Notes: generated by a model not told the origin, from the sequence alone. DNA of 64,000 nucleotides from Litoribaculum gwangyangense (GCF_039543505.1 NZ_BAABJW010000003.1:393229-457228); one strand, 5' to 3'. Counted from the stretch's first letter, positions 26,240 to 35,584 are shown. Numbers and translations are program-made.

Positions 26240-27688
26240 ATGGAAAAAATAATAGACGAAAACAAACAAGGAGAATCTTTAGTATTGCACCAAAAACCTG
26301 GCAATAATCGTAAACTTTTTATTGAAAGTTATGGTTGCGCCATGAATTTTAGCGACAGCGAAATTGTTGCTTCCATTCTATCTGAACAAGGCTTTAATAC
26401 TACCCAAAAACTTGAAGAAGCCGATTTGGTTTTGGTAAATACTTGCTCCATTCGCGATAAAGCTGAACAAACCGTTCGTAAACGTTTGGAAAAATACAAC
26501 GCAGTGAAGCGAGACTATAACCCGAAAATGAAAGTGGGAGTATTAGGTTGTATGGCAGAACGTTTAAAAACGAAGTTTCTCGAGGAAGAAAAAATTGTGG
26601 ATTTGGTTGTTGGACCAGATGCTTACAAAGATTTACCAAACCTCTTAGCCGAGGTTGATGAAGGTCGTGATGCCATAAACGTTATACTTTCAAAAGATGA
26701 AACCTATGGAGATATTTCGCCTGTACGTTTAAACACTAATGGCGTTACTGCTTTTGTATCTATAACTCGTGGTTGTGATAACATGTGTACTTTTTGTGTG
26801 GTACCTTTCACTCGCGGAAGAGAACGTAGCAGAGATCCGCAAAGCATCATAGAGGAAATTAATGATTTATGGAACAAAGGATTCAAAGAGATTACGCTTC
26901 TTGGGCAAAATGTAGACAGCTATCTTTGGTATGGTGGCGGACTTAAAAAAGATTTTGTAAAAGCTAGAGATATGCAGAAAGCTACCTCTGTTAATTTTGC
27001 AAAACTATTGGAATTATGTGCTAATGCACAACCTAAAATGCGGATTCGTTTTTCAACCTCCAATCCACAAGATTTAACCTTAGATGTTGTAAAAACCATG
27101 GCGAAACACCATAATATTTGCAATCATATACACTTACCTGTACAAAGTGGAAGCAATCGGATTTTGAAAGAAATGAATCGTTTACATACTCGTGAAGAGT
27201 ACATGACTTTAATCGATAATATTAGAAAAATTATTCCAGATTGCGCTATAAGCCAAGATATGATTGTTGGTTTTCCAACAGAATCCGAAAAAGATTTTCA
27301 AGACACGGTATCACTAATGGAATACGTAAAATATGATTTTGGCTATATGTTCACTTATTCAGAACGCCCTGGAACACTGGCAGAACGTAAAATGGATGAC
27401 GACGTCCCAGAAGAAACCAAAAAACGTAGATTAGCTGAAATTGTTGAATTACAACAAAAACATAGTGGATACAGAACCAGACAAAACTTGAACCAGGTAG
27501 TTGAAGTCCTTATTGAAAAAGAATCTAAAAAATCAAACTTACAATGGTCTGGGCGCACATCACAAAATTTGGTAACTGTTTTTCCTAAAGAACACTATAA
27601 AATTGGTGATTTGGTGATGGTGAAAGTTACCGATTGCACCTCCGCAACATTAATTGGTGAAGTGACTGGCTATTCGGAAAATAATTAA
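26240..27688 (+). CDS. miaB: tRNA-2-methylthio-N6-dimethylallyladenosine synthase MiaB
   Basis: A 482-residue radical-SAM methylthiotransferase that adds a methylthio group to i6A37 of tRNAs reading U-initial codons. The N-terminal UPF0004 domain supplies three Cys for the auxiliary iron-sulfur cluster (C33 in YGCAMN, C69 in NTCSIRDKA, C104 in LGCMAE); the radical-SAM triad is C179-x3-C183-x2-C186 (GCDNMCTFCVVPFTRGRE); a TRAM domain ends the protein. Start at 26240 (MEKIIDENKQ) fits the promoter and family; ATG 26222 and TTG 26213 are alternatives. It heads a cluster with the next gene only three bases away. Confidence 0.96.
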   Translation: MEKIIDENKQGESLVLHQKPGNNRKLFIESYGCAMNFSDSEIVASILSEQGFNTTQKLEEADLVLVNTCSIRDKAEQTVRKRLEKYNAVKRDYNPKMKVGVLGCMAERLKTKFLEEEKIVDLVVGPDAYKDLPNLLAEVDEGRDAINVILSKDETYGDISPVRLNTNGVTAFVSITRGCDNMCTFCVVPFTRGRERSRDPQSIIEEINDLWNKGFKEITLLGQNVDSYLWYGGGLKKDFVKARDMQKATSVNFAKLLELCANAQPKMRIRFSTSNPQDLTLDVVKTMAKHHNICNHIHLPVQSGSNRILKEMNRLHTREEYMTLIDNIRKIIPDCAISQDMIVGFPTESEKDFQDTVSLMEYVKYDFGYMFTYSERPGTLAERKMDDDVPEETKKRRLAEIVELQQKHSGYRTRQNLNQVVEVLIEKESKKSNLQWSGRTSQNLVTVFPKEHYKIGDLVMVKVTDCTSATLIGEVTGYSENN

Positions 27689-27691
27689 ACC

Positions 27692-28960
27692 ATGGAATCA
27701 GTACAAGCAATAAAACAACGTTTTGGAATTATTGGTAACTCGCCAGCCCTAAACCGTGCCATTGAAAAAGCGATTCAAGTAGCACCTACTGATATTTCAG
27801 TGTTGGTAACTGGTGAAAGCGGTGTTGGTAAAGAAAGTATTCCTAAAATTATACATCAATTATCGCATAGAAAACACAATAAATACATTGCCGTAAACTG
27901 TGGCGCCATTCCAGAAGGCACTATAGATAGTGAGCTTTTTGGTCATGAAAAAGGCTCGTTTACGGGTGCCACTCAAACACGTGAAGGCTATTTTGAAGTA
28001 GCCGATGGTGGCACAATTTTTTTGGATGAAGTAGGAGAACTACCACTAACTACACAAGTACGATTGTTACGTGTGTTAGAAAATGGTGAGTTTTTAAAAG
28101 TAGGTTCAAGCAAGGTCCAAAAAACTAATGTGCGTATTGTGGCAGCCACAAATGTAAATATGTTTGAGGCTATACAAAAAGAGAAATTTCGAGAAGATTT
28201 ATTTTACCGTTTAAGTACCGTTGATATTCACTTACCACCACTTCGCGAACGTCAAGAAGACATTCACTTATTATTCAGGAAATTTGCTAGCGATTTTGCT
28301 TTAAAATATAAAATGCCGACGGTTAAATTAACCGATAACGCCATACAACTGCTTATAAAGTACAGATGGAGCGGAAACATTCGTCAGTTACGAAACATCG
28401 CCGAACAACTTTCAGTTTTAGAGCAGAACAGAACCATTTCTGCTGAAACTTTAAGAAGCTATCTACCTTCAACGGGCACTAATTTGCCAGCGGTAATTAA
28501 AACATCAAAATCTGAAAGTGACTTTAGCAGTGAGCGTGAAATTCTTTATAAAGTCCTTTTCGACATGAAAAGCGACCTCAACGATTTGAAAAAATTGACC
28601 ATGGAACTTATGAAACATGGAAATGTTAAGGACGTTGAAAAAAACAATGAAAGTTTAATTCAAAAGATATATGGGAATGCGAATGATGAAGATACAGATT
28701 ATGAAGACACTACCGATACCCCAGAAGTAATTTCAATACCAGAACACAATCAAAAAGTGGAAGATGTTGAAACAAATCTGGATAAATATCATTTTGCTGA
28801 GGAAATTGAAGAAGAAGAAACGCTTTCTTTACAGGACAAAGAATTGGAATTAATTAAAAAATCGCTTGAACGCCATCATGGAAAACGTAAATTAGCGGCT
28901 GCAGAATTAGGCATAAGTGAGCGTACCTTGTATAGAAAAATAAAACAATACGATTTATAG
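27692..28960 (+). CDS. sigma-54-dependent transcriptional activator without receiver domain
   Basis: A 422-residue enhancer-binding protein. The AAA+ domain starts near residue 15: Walker A GESGVGKES (41-49), sigma-54 contact loop GSFTGA (from 88; canonical GAFTGA), Walker B GGTIFLDEVGELP, R-finger region FREDLFYRLSTVDIHLPPLRER. The C terminus is a Fis-type helix-turn-helix (RKLAAAELGISERTLYRKIKQYDL). There is no N-terminal receiver or sensor domain; an acidic linker (about 270-380) separates the ATPase from the DNA-binding end. How it is switched on is not evident. It is cotranscribed with miaB and lptE; a sigma-54-like promoter lies nearby upstream of groES. Confidence 0.93.
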   Translation: MESVQAIKQRFGIIGNSPALNRAIEKAIQVAPTDISVLVTGESGVGKESIPKIIHQLSHRKHNKYIAVNCGAIPEGTIDSELFGHEKGSFTGATQTREGYFEVADGGTIFLDEVGELPLTTQVRLLRVLENGEFLKVGSSKVQKTNVRIVAATNVNMFEAIQKEKFREDLFYRLSTVDIHLPPLRERQEDIHLLFRKFASDFALKYKMPTVKLTDNAIQLLIKYRWSGNIRQLRNIAEQLSVLEQNRTISAETLRSYLPSTGTNLPAVIKTSKSESDFSSEREILYKVLFDMKSDLNDLKKLTMELMKHGNVKDVEKNNESLIQKIYGNANDEDTDYEDTTDTPEVISIPEHNQKVEDVETNLDKYHFAEEIEEEETLSLQDKELELIKKSLERHHGKRKLAAAELGISERTLYRKIKQYDL

Positions 28961-28978
28961 TTCAATCGTTTAATAAAC

Positions 28979-29488
28979 ATGAAAAAATACTTTATATACT
29001 TTTCCTTTTTCGCTTTAAGCATTTTGTTATTTGGTTGCGGTATTTATTCATTTACAGGCGCATCTATACCAGCAGGCACTCAAACCTACCAAGTTAACCG
29101 TTTTGAAAATACAGCACTCTTAATTGAACCAGGATTCGAGCGAGATTTTAAAATAGCCTTGGAAGATTTAATACAAAATCAAACCAACCTTGTCCTAGTG
29201 CCTTCTAGTGGCGATTTGGTTTATGAAGGAGAAATAACCGATTATAGGATTTCACCAACCACAGCAACATCACAAAATACAGCAGCACAAAATAGATTGA
29301 CCGTTTCTGTGAAGTTGCGTTTTTTTAATAGAAAAAATGAAGAGGATGATTTAGAACAAACATTTTCCTTTTTTTATGATTATCCGGGAAGTGACCAACT
29401 TGTTGGTGCCCAAAAGGCCACTGCCCACGAGGAAATTTTTGAACGTATCACACAAGATATTTTCAATGCTACTTTAGCTAAATGGTAA
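28979..29488 (+). CDS. lptE: LPS assembly lipoprotein LptE family
   Basis: A 169-residue lipoprotein (signal FFALSILLFGCGIYSFTG, lipid Cys about 20) of the Bacteroidota LptE group: conserved GIYSFTGASIP straight after the Cys, then VNRFENTALLIEPGFERDFK and the ITDYRISP segment. LptE plugs the LptD barrel that inserts lipopolysaccharide into the outer membrane. It overlaps the next gene at TAATG, indicating translational coupling. Function is from family membership; no catalytic site is expected. Confidence 0.87.
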   Translation: MKKYFIYFSFFALSILLFGCGIYSFTGASIPAGTQTYQVNRFENTALLIEPGFERDFKIALEDLIQNQTNLVLVPSSGDLVYEGEITDYRISPTTATSQNTAAQNRLTVSVKLRFFNRKNEEDDLEQTFSFFYDYPGSDQLVGAQKATAHEEIFERITQDIFNATLAKW

Positions 29489-30417
29489 TGAATAAAACAG
29501 ATTTTACAAATATCATCCAACATCCACAAGCTATCACGCCCGAGCAAACCGAAGCTGTAAAATCTATCATCGAAGAATTTCCATACTTTCATTCGGCTAG
29601 AGCCGTTTACTTAAAAGGCTTAAAAGACCAAAGTAGCTTTAAATACAACCAAGAATTAAAAACGACTGCAGCTTATACTACAGATAGGAGTATTTTGTTT
29701 GATTATATTACATCTGAGGCTTTCTTACAGAATGAAATATCACAATTTATAAAACAAAATATAGCCCATTTGAAAGATATTGATGTTGATGTTGAAGATA
29801 TTTCTGTTAGAAAAAGTGTAAAAATAGATGACGCTTTAAAGCAACAAATTAAAGACACTGATGGTGTTTTGGATCCTGCTCTTTTTCAACCCAAAGAAGC
29901 ACGCCCCAGTAAAGCGTTTATTTTAGATGAATCTGAAACTATTGAAGATATCACTACTAAAACCAAAACGCCAGAACCTACTGCAGAGGAGATTTTAAGT
30001 TTAGGCAAACCGCTTCAATTTGATAAAAAAGAAACGCATTCTTTCAATGAATGGTTAAAGCTTACGCGTTTCAAACCCATCCAAAGGGCATCAAAAAGTG
30101 ATGAGGAAATTAAGGCAACAGAATCATTAGACAAAGAAAAGAAGTTTGAGTTAATTGATAAATTCATTAGTGAAAACCCAAAAATAAGTCCTACCAAACC
30201 AGTATCGCTGAAAGGGAATTTGGCCAAAGCACAAATGATACAACCTGAGGCTCTAATGACAGAGACCTTGGCGCGCATTTACGTCGAACAAAAAAACTAC
30301 AAAAAAGCCATTCAATCTTATAAGATTTTAAGTTTGAAATATCCAGAAAAAAGTAGTTTCTTTGCAAACCAAATTAAAGCAGTAGAACAATTACAAGAAC
30401 AAAATAATAAAGAATAA
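29488..30417 (+). CDS. TPR-containing protein of unknown function
   Basis: A 309-residue soluble protein, no signal peptide or membrane helix. The N-terminal part (FTNIIQHPQAITPEQTEAVK...FPYFHSARAVYLKGLK) and the extended charged middle are characteristic of a protein conserved at this locus in Flavobacteriaceae; the C-terminal 45 residues form at least one TPR-like helical pair (ETLARIYVEQKNYKKAIQSYKILSLKYP). ATG at 29488 is chosen because it overlaps the lptE stop; an ATG six bases earlier is possible. Coupled to secG by another TAATG junction. Role unknown, perhaps linked to envelope biogenesis by context. Confidence 0.75.
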   Translation: MNKTDFTNIIQHPQAITPEQTEAVKSIIEEFPYFHSARAVYLKGLKDQSSFKYNQELKTTAAYTTDRSILFDYITSEAFLQNEISQFIKQNIAHLKDIDVDVEDISVRKSVKIDDALKQQIKDTDGVLDPALFQPKEARPSKAFILDESETIEDITTKTKTPEPTAEEILSLGKPLQFDKKETHSFNEWLKLTRFKPIQRASKSDEEIKATESLDKEKKFELIDKFISENPKISPTKPVSLKGNLAKAQMIQPEALMTETLARIYVEQKNYKKAIQSYKILSLKYPEKSSFFANQIKAVEQLQEQNNKE

Positions 30418-30773
30418 TGAGTACGTTTACAATATTTTTAGCCCTAATAGTGGTAGTGGCATTTTTACTGGTAGTAGTAATAATGGTTCAAAACCCTAAA
30501 GGCGGAGGTTTATCATCATCATTTGGTGGTGGTGGTACCCAACAATTAGGTGGTGTTAAAAAAACAACCGATTTTTTAGACAAAAGCACGTGGACTTTGG
30601 CCACTTTACTTTTAGTATTAATTTTACTATCCAATGTAGCCATTAACAGAGGTTCAGAAACTGTAGATTCAAAAGCATTAGATCCTGATGCAACAACAGC
30701 GCAACCTTTGCCTGTAGTTCCGTCTGCTACGTCCAATGACACTGCTACTCCAGCAGATTCAACAGGAAATTAA
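30417..30773 (+). CDS. secG: preprotein translocase subunit SecG
   Basis: A 118-residue inner-membrane protein with two helices (about 3-23 and 57-75) joined by the SecG loop VQNPKGGGLSSSFGGGG...TTDFLDKSTW, the most conserved part of the family. SecG assists SecYEG-dependent export. The C-terminal tail is Thr/Ala/Pro/Asp rich, a frequent Bacteroidota variation. It overlaps the TPR gene stop by one base and is followed by a strong terminator, closing the miaB-secG cluster. Confidence 0.95.
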   Translation: MSTFTIFLALIVVVAFLLVVVIMVQNPKGGGLSSSFGGGGTQQLGGVKKTTDFLDKSTWTLATLLLVLILLSNVAINRGSETVDSKALDPDATTAQPLPVVPSATSNDTATPADSTGN

Positions 30774-30791
30774 TCAGAAAGATATTAATAC

Positions 30792-30823
30792 AAAAATGCC
30801 AACTTTTCCAGTTGGCATTTTTT
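30792..30823 (+). terminator. intrinsic terminator after secG
   Basis: Stem AAAATGCCAAC/GTTGGCATTTT, loop TTTTCCA, then a T-run. Confidence 0.9.
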
Positions 30824-30853
30824 GTTTCTGAAAGTTTGTCAGTCCCTAAGTAT

Positions 30854-30870
30854 TGGCACATTTTTAGCTA
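30854..30870 (+). promoter_or_regulatory. sigma-54-type promoter upstream of groES
   Basis: TTGGCAC-ATTTT-TAGCTA carries GG (30855-30856) and GC (30867-30868) separated by exactly 10 bases, as required at -24/-12. Compared with TTGGCAC-N5-TTGCW the only difference in the core is A for T before GC. Predicted transcript start is near 30880, giving a leader of about 37 bases before groES. Confidence 0.6.
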
Positions 30871-30916
30871 AATCAATAATCATTAATACTAATTTTTAAA
30901 TTAAAAATATACACAA

Positions 30917-31192
30917 ATGAGCTTAAACATTAAACCATTAGCAGACCGTGTTCTAATCGAACCAGCTGCCGCTGAAACTAAAACAGCATCAGGAATTATT
31001 ATTCCAGATAACGCTAAAGAAAAACCACAAAAAGGTACCGTTGTAGCTGCCGGACCTGGCACCAAAGACGAGCCTATAACCGTAAAAGTTGGCGACACTG
31101 TTTTATATGGTAAATATGCAGGAACAGAGCTTAAACTTGACGGTAAAGATTATTTGATGATGCGCGAAAGCGACATATTAGCAATTGTTTAA
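30917..31192 (+). CDS. groES: co-chaperonin GroES
   Basis: A 91-residue GroES of normal length: NIKPLADRVLIEPAAAE at the start, the mobile-loop region (ETKTASGIIIPDNAKEKPQ) and GTVVAAGPG, ending DILAIV. It caps the GroEL chamber during folding. Forms an operon with groEL 79 bases downstream. The usual CIRCE element is absent; a sigma-54-like promoter is found instead. Confidence 0.98.
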   Translation: MSLNIKPLADRVLIEPAAAETKTASGIIIPDNAKEKPQKGTVVAAGPGTKDEPITVKVGDTVLYGKYAGTELKLDGKDYLMMRESDILAIV

Positions 31193-31271
31193 ATTACTTA
31201 TAGAGTTAAAATTAATAATTAAATATTGCATATAGCAAAGTGCTAAAGGCAAAATAAAAAAACTAAATAAA

Positions 31272-32903
31272 ATGGCAAAAGATATAAAATTTGATATTGA
31301 AGCACGCGACGGTTTAAAACGTGGCGTTGATGCATTGGCAAATGCAGTTAAAGTTACTTTAGGCCCAAAGGGACGCAACGTGATAATCAGTAAAAGTTTT
31401 GGTGCACCACAAGTAACCAAAGATGGTGTAACCGTTGCAAAAGAAATTGAATTAGCAGATGCTCATGAAAATATGGGTGCACAAATGGTAAAGGAAGTTG
31501 CTTCTAAAACCAACGATTTAGCAGGTGACGGAACTACTACTGCTACCGTTTTAGCACAAGCCATCGTAAAAGAAGGTTTAAAAAACGTAGCTTCTGGTGC
31601 AAACCCAATGGATTTAAAACGTGGAATCGACAAAGCCGTTGAAGCCATCACCAAAGACCTTGAAAAACAAGCCAAACAAGTTGGTAATTCCTCTGAAAAA
31701 ATAAAACAAGTCGCTGCAATCTCTGCCAATAATGACGATACTATTGGCGAATTAATAGCTACCGCTTTTAGTAAAGTTGGTAAAGAAGGGGTTATTACTG
31801 TTGAAGAGGCCAAAGGTATGGATACCTACGTTGATGTTGTTGAAGGAATGCAATTCGACAGAGGGTATTTATCACCTTATTTCGTTACAGACGCCGATAA
31901 AATGATTGCTGATTTAGAAAATCCATACATTTTACTATTTGATAAAAAGATATCCAACTTACAGGAAATTCTTCCAATTTTAGAACCCGTAGCTCAATCT
32001 GGCCGTCCACTATTAATCATCGCAGAAGATGTAGACGGACAAGCTTTGGCTACTTTAGTGGTTAACAAACTGAGAGGTGGTCTTAAAATTGCTGCTGTAA
32101 AAGCACCTGGTTTTGGAGACAGACGTAAAGCTATGTTAGAGGATATAGCTATTTTAACTGGTGGTACCGTAATTTCTGAAGAAAGAGGGTTTACTTTGGA
32201 GAATGCCGATTTAAGTATGTTAGGAACAGCTGAAACTGTTACAGTTGACAAAGACAATACCACCATTGTAAACGGTTCAGGAGATGCTAAAGATATCAAA
32301 GCTCGTGTAAACCAAATAAAAGCTCAAATTGAAACCACAACAAGTGATTACGATAAGGAAAAACTACAAGAACGTTTAGCTAAATTGGCTGGCGGTGTTG
32401 CAGTTCTTTACGTGGGCGCTGCAAGTGAAGTGGAAATGAAAGAGAAAAAAGACCGAGTTGATGATGCTTTACATGCTACTCGTGCAGCTGTTGAAGAAGG
32501 TATTGTTGCTGGTGGTGGGGTTGCTTTGGTAAGAGCTAAAGCTGTTTTAGAAAAATTAACCACTGAAAACTTAGACGAAACCACTGGTGTTCAAATTGTG
32601 AACAAAGCTATAGAAGCACCATTACGTACCATTGTTGAAAACGCAGGTGGTGAAGGTAGTGTGGTAATTAATAAAGTATTGGAAGGTAAAAAAGACTTTG
32701 GTTACGATGCTAAATCTGAACAATATGTAGATATGCTGAAAGCAGGAATCATAGACCCGAAAAAAGTTACACGTATTGCTTTAGAAAATGCAGCTTCCGT
32801 AGCAGGCATGATTTTAACAACCGAATGTGCCTTAATTGATATTAAAGAAGAGGCTCCTGCGATGCCAGGTGGCATGGGTGGGGGTATGCCAGGAATGATG
32901 TAA
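31272..32903 (+). CDS. groEL: chaperonin GroEL
   Basis: A 543-residue type I chaperonin: KDIKFDIEARDGLKRGVDALA, VTLGPKGRNVIISKSFG, the ATP-site DGTTTATVLAQAI, and the Gly-Met tail GGMGGGMPGMM. It assembles as double heptameric rings and folds cytosolic proteins with GroES. Codon use is visibly biased, as expected for a highly expressed gene. It ends with a bidirectional terminator facing the copper operon. Confidence 0.99.
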   Translation: MAKDIKFDIEARDGLKRGVDALANAVKVTLGPKGRNVIISKSFGAPQVTKDGVTVAKEIELADAHENMGAQMVKEVASKTNDLAGDGTTTATVLAQAIVKEGLKNVASGANPMDLKRGIDKAVEAITKDLEKQAKQVGNSSEKIKQVAAISANNDDTIGELIATAFSKVGKEGVITVEEAKGMDTYVDVVEGMQFDRGYLSPYFVTDADKMIADLENPYILLFDKKISNLQEILPILEPVAQSGRPLLIIAEDVDGQALATLVVNKLRGGLKIAAVKAPGFGDRRKAMLEDIAILTGGTVISEERGFTLENADLSMLGTAETVTVDKDNTTIVNGSGDAKDIKARVNQIKAQIETTTSDYDKEKLQERLAKLAGGVAVLYVGAASEVEMKEKKDRVDDALHATRAAVEEGIVAGGGVALVRAKAVLEKLTTENLDETTGVQIVNKAIEAPLRTIVENAGGEGSVVINKVLEGKKDFGYDAKSEQYVDMLKAGIIDPKKVTRIALENAASVAGMILTTECALIDIKEEAPAMPGGMGGGMPGMM

Positions 32904-32932
32904 GTCGAAAATCGCGTTACGCAATTTATATA

Positions 32933-32963
32933 AAAAAAGCCCTGAGTTTTACTCAGGGTTTTT
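32933..32963. terminator. bidirectional terminator between groEL and the copper operon
   Basis: Stem GCCCTGAG/CTCAGGG with A-run before and T-run after, so it can end both the groEL transcript (+) and the converging HMA gene transcript (-). Confidence 0.9.
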
Positions 32964-32966
32964 GTA

Positions 32967-33320
32967 TTAATTTTGATGGTCTTTCACAACTTGCTCATCT
33001 CTGTATTTACAACAGGCATTTACTTTATTGTAAGCTTCTTCAGTAGCTTTAATAGCTTTGGTATCATGACCTGCTGATGCAATGTTCGCTTGAATGGTTT
33101 TTAAATTGGTTTTATTTTCATCAAAAAACAGTTTTAATTCATGCGTTTTAACATCCCAGTTAGCACTTTTTACCCCTTTAGTGCTTAAACATACTTTTTC
33201 AATTCTTGCTTTACACATCATACAAACCCCATCCACTTCAATGGAGGCTTTGGCATTTTTATTTTGCGCAAAGGTTGTTGTTGCTAATAATAGCATCGTT
33301 AAAATCATTAATTTTTTCAT
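32967..33320 (-). CDS. exported heavy-metal-associated (HMA) domain protein
   Basis: A 117-residue protein with a signal peptide (about 1-19, MILTMLLLATTTFAQ) followed by one ferredoxin-like HMA domain. The metal-binding motif is C33-M-M-C36, within VDGVCMMCKARIEKV, versus the usual MxCxxC. Two further Cys (ACCKYRD) sit near the C terminus. Likely a periplasmic copper carrier passing ions between the TonB-dependent receptor and other proteins of this operon. Last gene of the copper cluster, 11 bases after the receptor gene. Confidence 0.85.
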   Translation of the reverse strand: MKKLMILTMLLLATTTFAQNKNAKASIEVDGVCMMCKARIEKVCLSTKGVKSANWDVKTHELKLFFDENKTNLKTIQANIASAGHDTKAIKATEEAYNKVNACCKYRDEQVVKDHQN

Positions 33321-33331
33321 ATTTATTGTTT

Positions 33332-35581
33332 TTAATTTAATTTAAATCTAAGCCCAGCATAATACATGCTTCCAAAAATAGGACCATATACAAAATTAGT
33401 ATCAAAATTCAAACCAAATGGATCATTTGCAGCTAAAATAGGATTTGGCTGCCTTACATTGGTTATGTTTTCACCTCCTAAATATACTTCAAATGTATTT
33501 GAAAACACTTTAGTAACCTGAGCGTTTAAAGTGCCCACAGTAGGTGTCCGCTGAGGTAATTGATATGGTATTGGATTGGATGTTGTTGATGAAAATCGCT
33601 GGGTACCCAACCAATTATATGTAGCATCAAACTTCCATTGAGCATCACGGTCATTTTTATTGGTTTCATAGGAAGCATTCGCAAATAAACGGTGTTTAGG
33701 GGTTAATGGTTTTTCCAATCTTCCCGAATTATAATCTGTTTGTACATCATAGTACTTATAAGCTGTTCGCAAATCAAAATTTTCAAAAGCATTATAATTA
33801 AACTCTATTTGAAAACTTTTAGCAAAACTTTTTCCATCCAAATTATAAAAATTCACCTCCAATGGGTTTTCATAATCGATAACGATTTGATTTTGAAAAT
33901 CCGTTTTATAAAAATCTAAAGTCACATCGGCTTTTTTTCCAAATAGATTAAAACCCTGTAAAAACGACACGCCATAGTTCCAAGCAATTTCGGGATTAAG
34001 CCCATAAATATTTCCGGTTGTATTTAAAATATTTATCTCTCGCGATGAAGCAAACATGTTTTGATTTTCAGCAAAAATATTGGCACTGCGTATACCTCTA
34101 CCGAATGAGGCTCTTAAAGCTGATTTCGCCCAAGGCGTATAACGTGCATGTAATCGGGGAGTTATAAAAGTTCCCAATAAATTATGATTGTCTATTCGAA
34201 CTCCAGCGGTTAAATTCAATTTATCAAGATTATCATAATTATATTCAAAAAAAGCACCAACAGAGCGTTCAATTCTTTCATAATTTGAATCTAAATTTCG
34301 TACCGCTAATATTTCATCATATTGATCATACGTATAGCTTACTCCTGTTTTAATCTTATGACGAGAATCGCTAATAATGGAATTATAAATAGCATTGGTG
34401 TAAAGACTATTGTGAGTAATATCATATCGATTAAACCCAAAATAAGACTCTTGTTTATGGCTACTAAACGCCGTTTGTACCCCTAAACTTTGCCAAGGAA
34501 CATCTGGATTCACATAACCAAATTTTGCCGAAACTTCGTAACGTTTGGTATCAATTTCACTACCCCAAGCGTTTGTTGTGAATTTGTCGGTTTCTGGATT
34601 AAAACTAATTTGTCCCATTTGCTTTTCATCATTTAAAAATTTAAAATTAATAAAGCTTACAAATCCATTTTTGGTGTCTGTATATTGCCAACGGTTCATG
34701 ATGTTAATTTGTTTTTGTAATGGCATATCCAAAAAGGAGTCTCCATTTCTATCAAACTTCTCCTCTCTTAAATTACCGTGCAAATACAACCCTGTGCTCC
34801 ACCTATCTGACAATATAGTGTTGAGATGTGTATTTAATTCAAAACGACCATTTACAGAGCCGTAGGCATTTACAAACAATTTATCGTCAGTAGAAGGTTT
34901 TACTAATTCCGCATTAATTTGTCCTGCAATACTTTCAAAACCATTAACCACACTTCCAGCGCCTTTAGTAATTTGGATGCTTTCTACCCAAGTTCCAGGA
35001 ATAAAGCTCAGTCCAAAGGCTTGTGAAGCGCCACGAACTGTTGGAATATTTTCTGTAGCAATTAATATATAAGGACTGGTAAGACCCAACATTTTTATTT
35101 GTCGCGCTCCGGTTACGGCATCGGCAAAATTAACGTCGATTGATGGATTGGTTTCAAAACTTTCCGAAAGGTTACAACAAGCAGCCTTCAACAACTCGTC
35201 ACTGCTTACATTGGTAACATTTAAAGAACTTAAATAGGACTTGGTTGTAGCCTGCTTTCTTGAGGTTAGTGTAATGGCATCCAAGTTATCAGTTGGTTGC
35301 AACCAGTGATGTACCATTTTTGGTTCTTTAATAGTTAAGGTATCGGTTTTAAAACCAACATAACTTATGACTAATTTTGAATACTCTTTTTTGTACTCGA
35401 GAGTAAACTTACCATCTAAATCGGTAACCGTGCCAACTTCCGTGTTTAGCCAATATACATTGGCACCTGGTAAACCGATATGCTCATTTCTGTCGTTGGC
35501 CTCCATGATCATTCCTGTAATCTTTTCTTGTGAAAAGAAAACCGCAGGAAGTATTAATAATATATATAATAGATTTTTCAT
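33332..35581 (-). CDS. TonB-dependent outer-membrane receptor of the copper operon
   Basis: A 749-residue receptor with signal peptide (about 1-17), a carboxypeptidase-D-like N-terminal domain (about 20-95: GMIMEANDRNEHIGLPGANV), a plug (about 110-225, with ARQIKMLGLTSPYILIATEN and GAGSVVNGFESIAGQIN) and a 22-strand barrel ending in FGSMYYAGLRFKLN. The plug contains a Cys pair (AACCNLSESF). Such receptors import metals or complexes using TonB energy; the position between CopA and a periplasmic HMA protein points to copper, as for NosA/OprC-type receptors. It starts three bases after the CopA gene. Confidence 0.9.
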   Translation of the reverse strand: MKNLLYILLILPAVFFSQEKITGMIMEANDRNEHIGLPGANVYWLNTEVGTVTDLDGKFTLEYKKEYSKLVISYVGFKTDTLTIKEPKMVHHWLQPTDNLDAITLTSRKQATTKSYLSSLNVTNVSSDELLKAACCNLSESFETNPSIDVNFADAVTGARQIKMLGLTSPYILIATENIPTVRGASQAFGLSFIPGTWVESIQITKGAGSVVNGFESIAGQINAELVKPSTDDKLFVNAYGSVNGRFELNTHLNTILSDRWSTGLYLHGNLREEKFDRNGDSFLDMPLQKQINIMNRWQYTDTKNGFVSFINFKFLNDEKQMGQISFNPETDKFTTNAWGSEIDTKRYEVSAKFGYVNPDVPWQSLGVQTAFSSHKQESYFGFNRYDITHNSLYTNAIYNSIISDSRHKIKTGVSYTYDQYDEILAVRNLDSNYERIERSVGAFFEYNYDNLDKLNLTAGVRIDNHNLLGTFITPRLHARYTPWAKSALRASFGRGIRSANIFAENQNMFASSREINILNTTGNIYGLNPEIAWNYGVSFLQGFNLFGKKADVTLDFYKTDFQNQIVIDYENPLEVNFYNLDGKSFAKSFQIEFNYNAFENFDLRTAYKYYDVQTDYNSGRLEKPLTPKHRLFANASYETNKNDRDAQWKFDATYNWLGTQRFSSTTSNPIPYQLPQRTPTVGTLNAQVTKVFSNTFEVYLGGENITNVRQPNPILAANDPFGLNFDTNFVYGPIFGSMYYAGLRFKLN

Positions 35582-35584
35582 TTG

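Noticed and set aside
30824..30916. CIRCE operator upstream of groES
   Set aside because: No TTAGCACTC-N9-GAGTGCTAA or close variant is present.
31463..32299. Long open frames antisense to groEL (31463-31813 and 31994-32299)
   Set aside because: They arise from the strong codon bias of groEL; no start signal or known motif.
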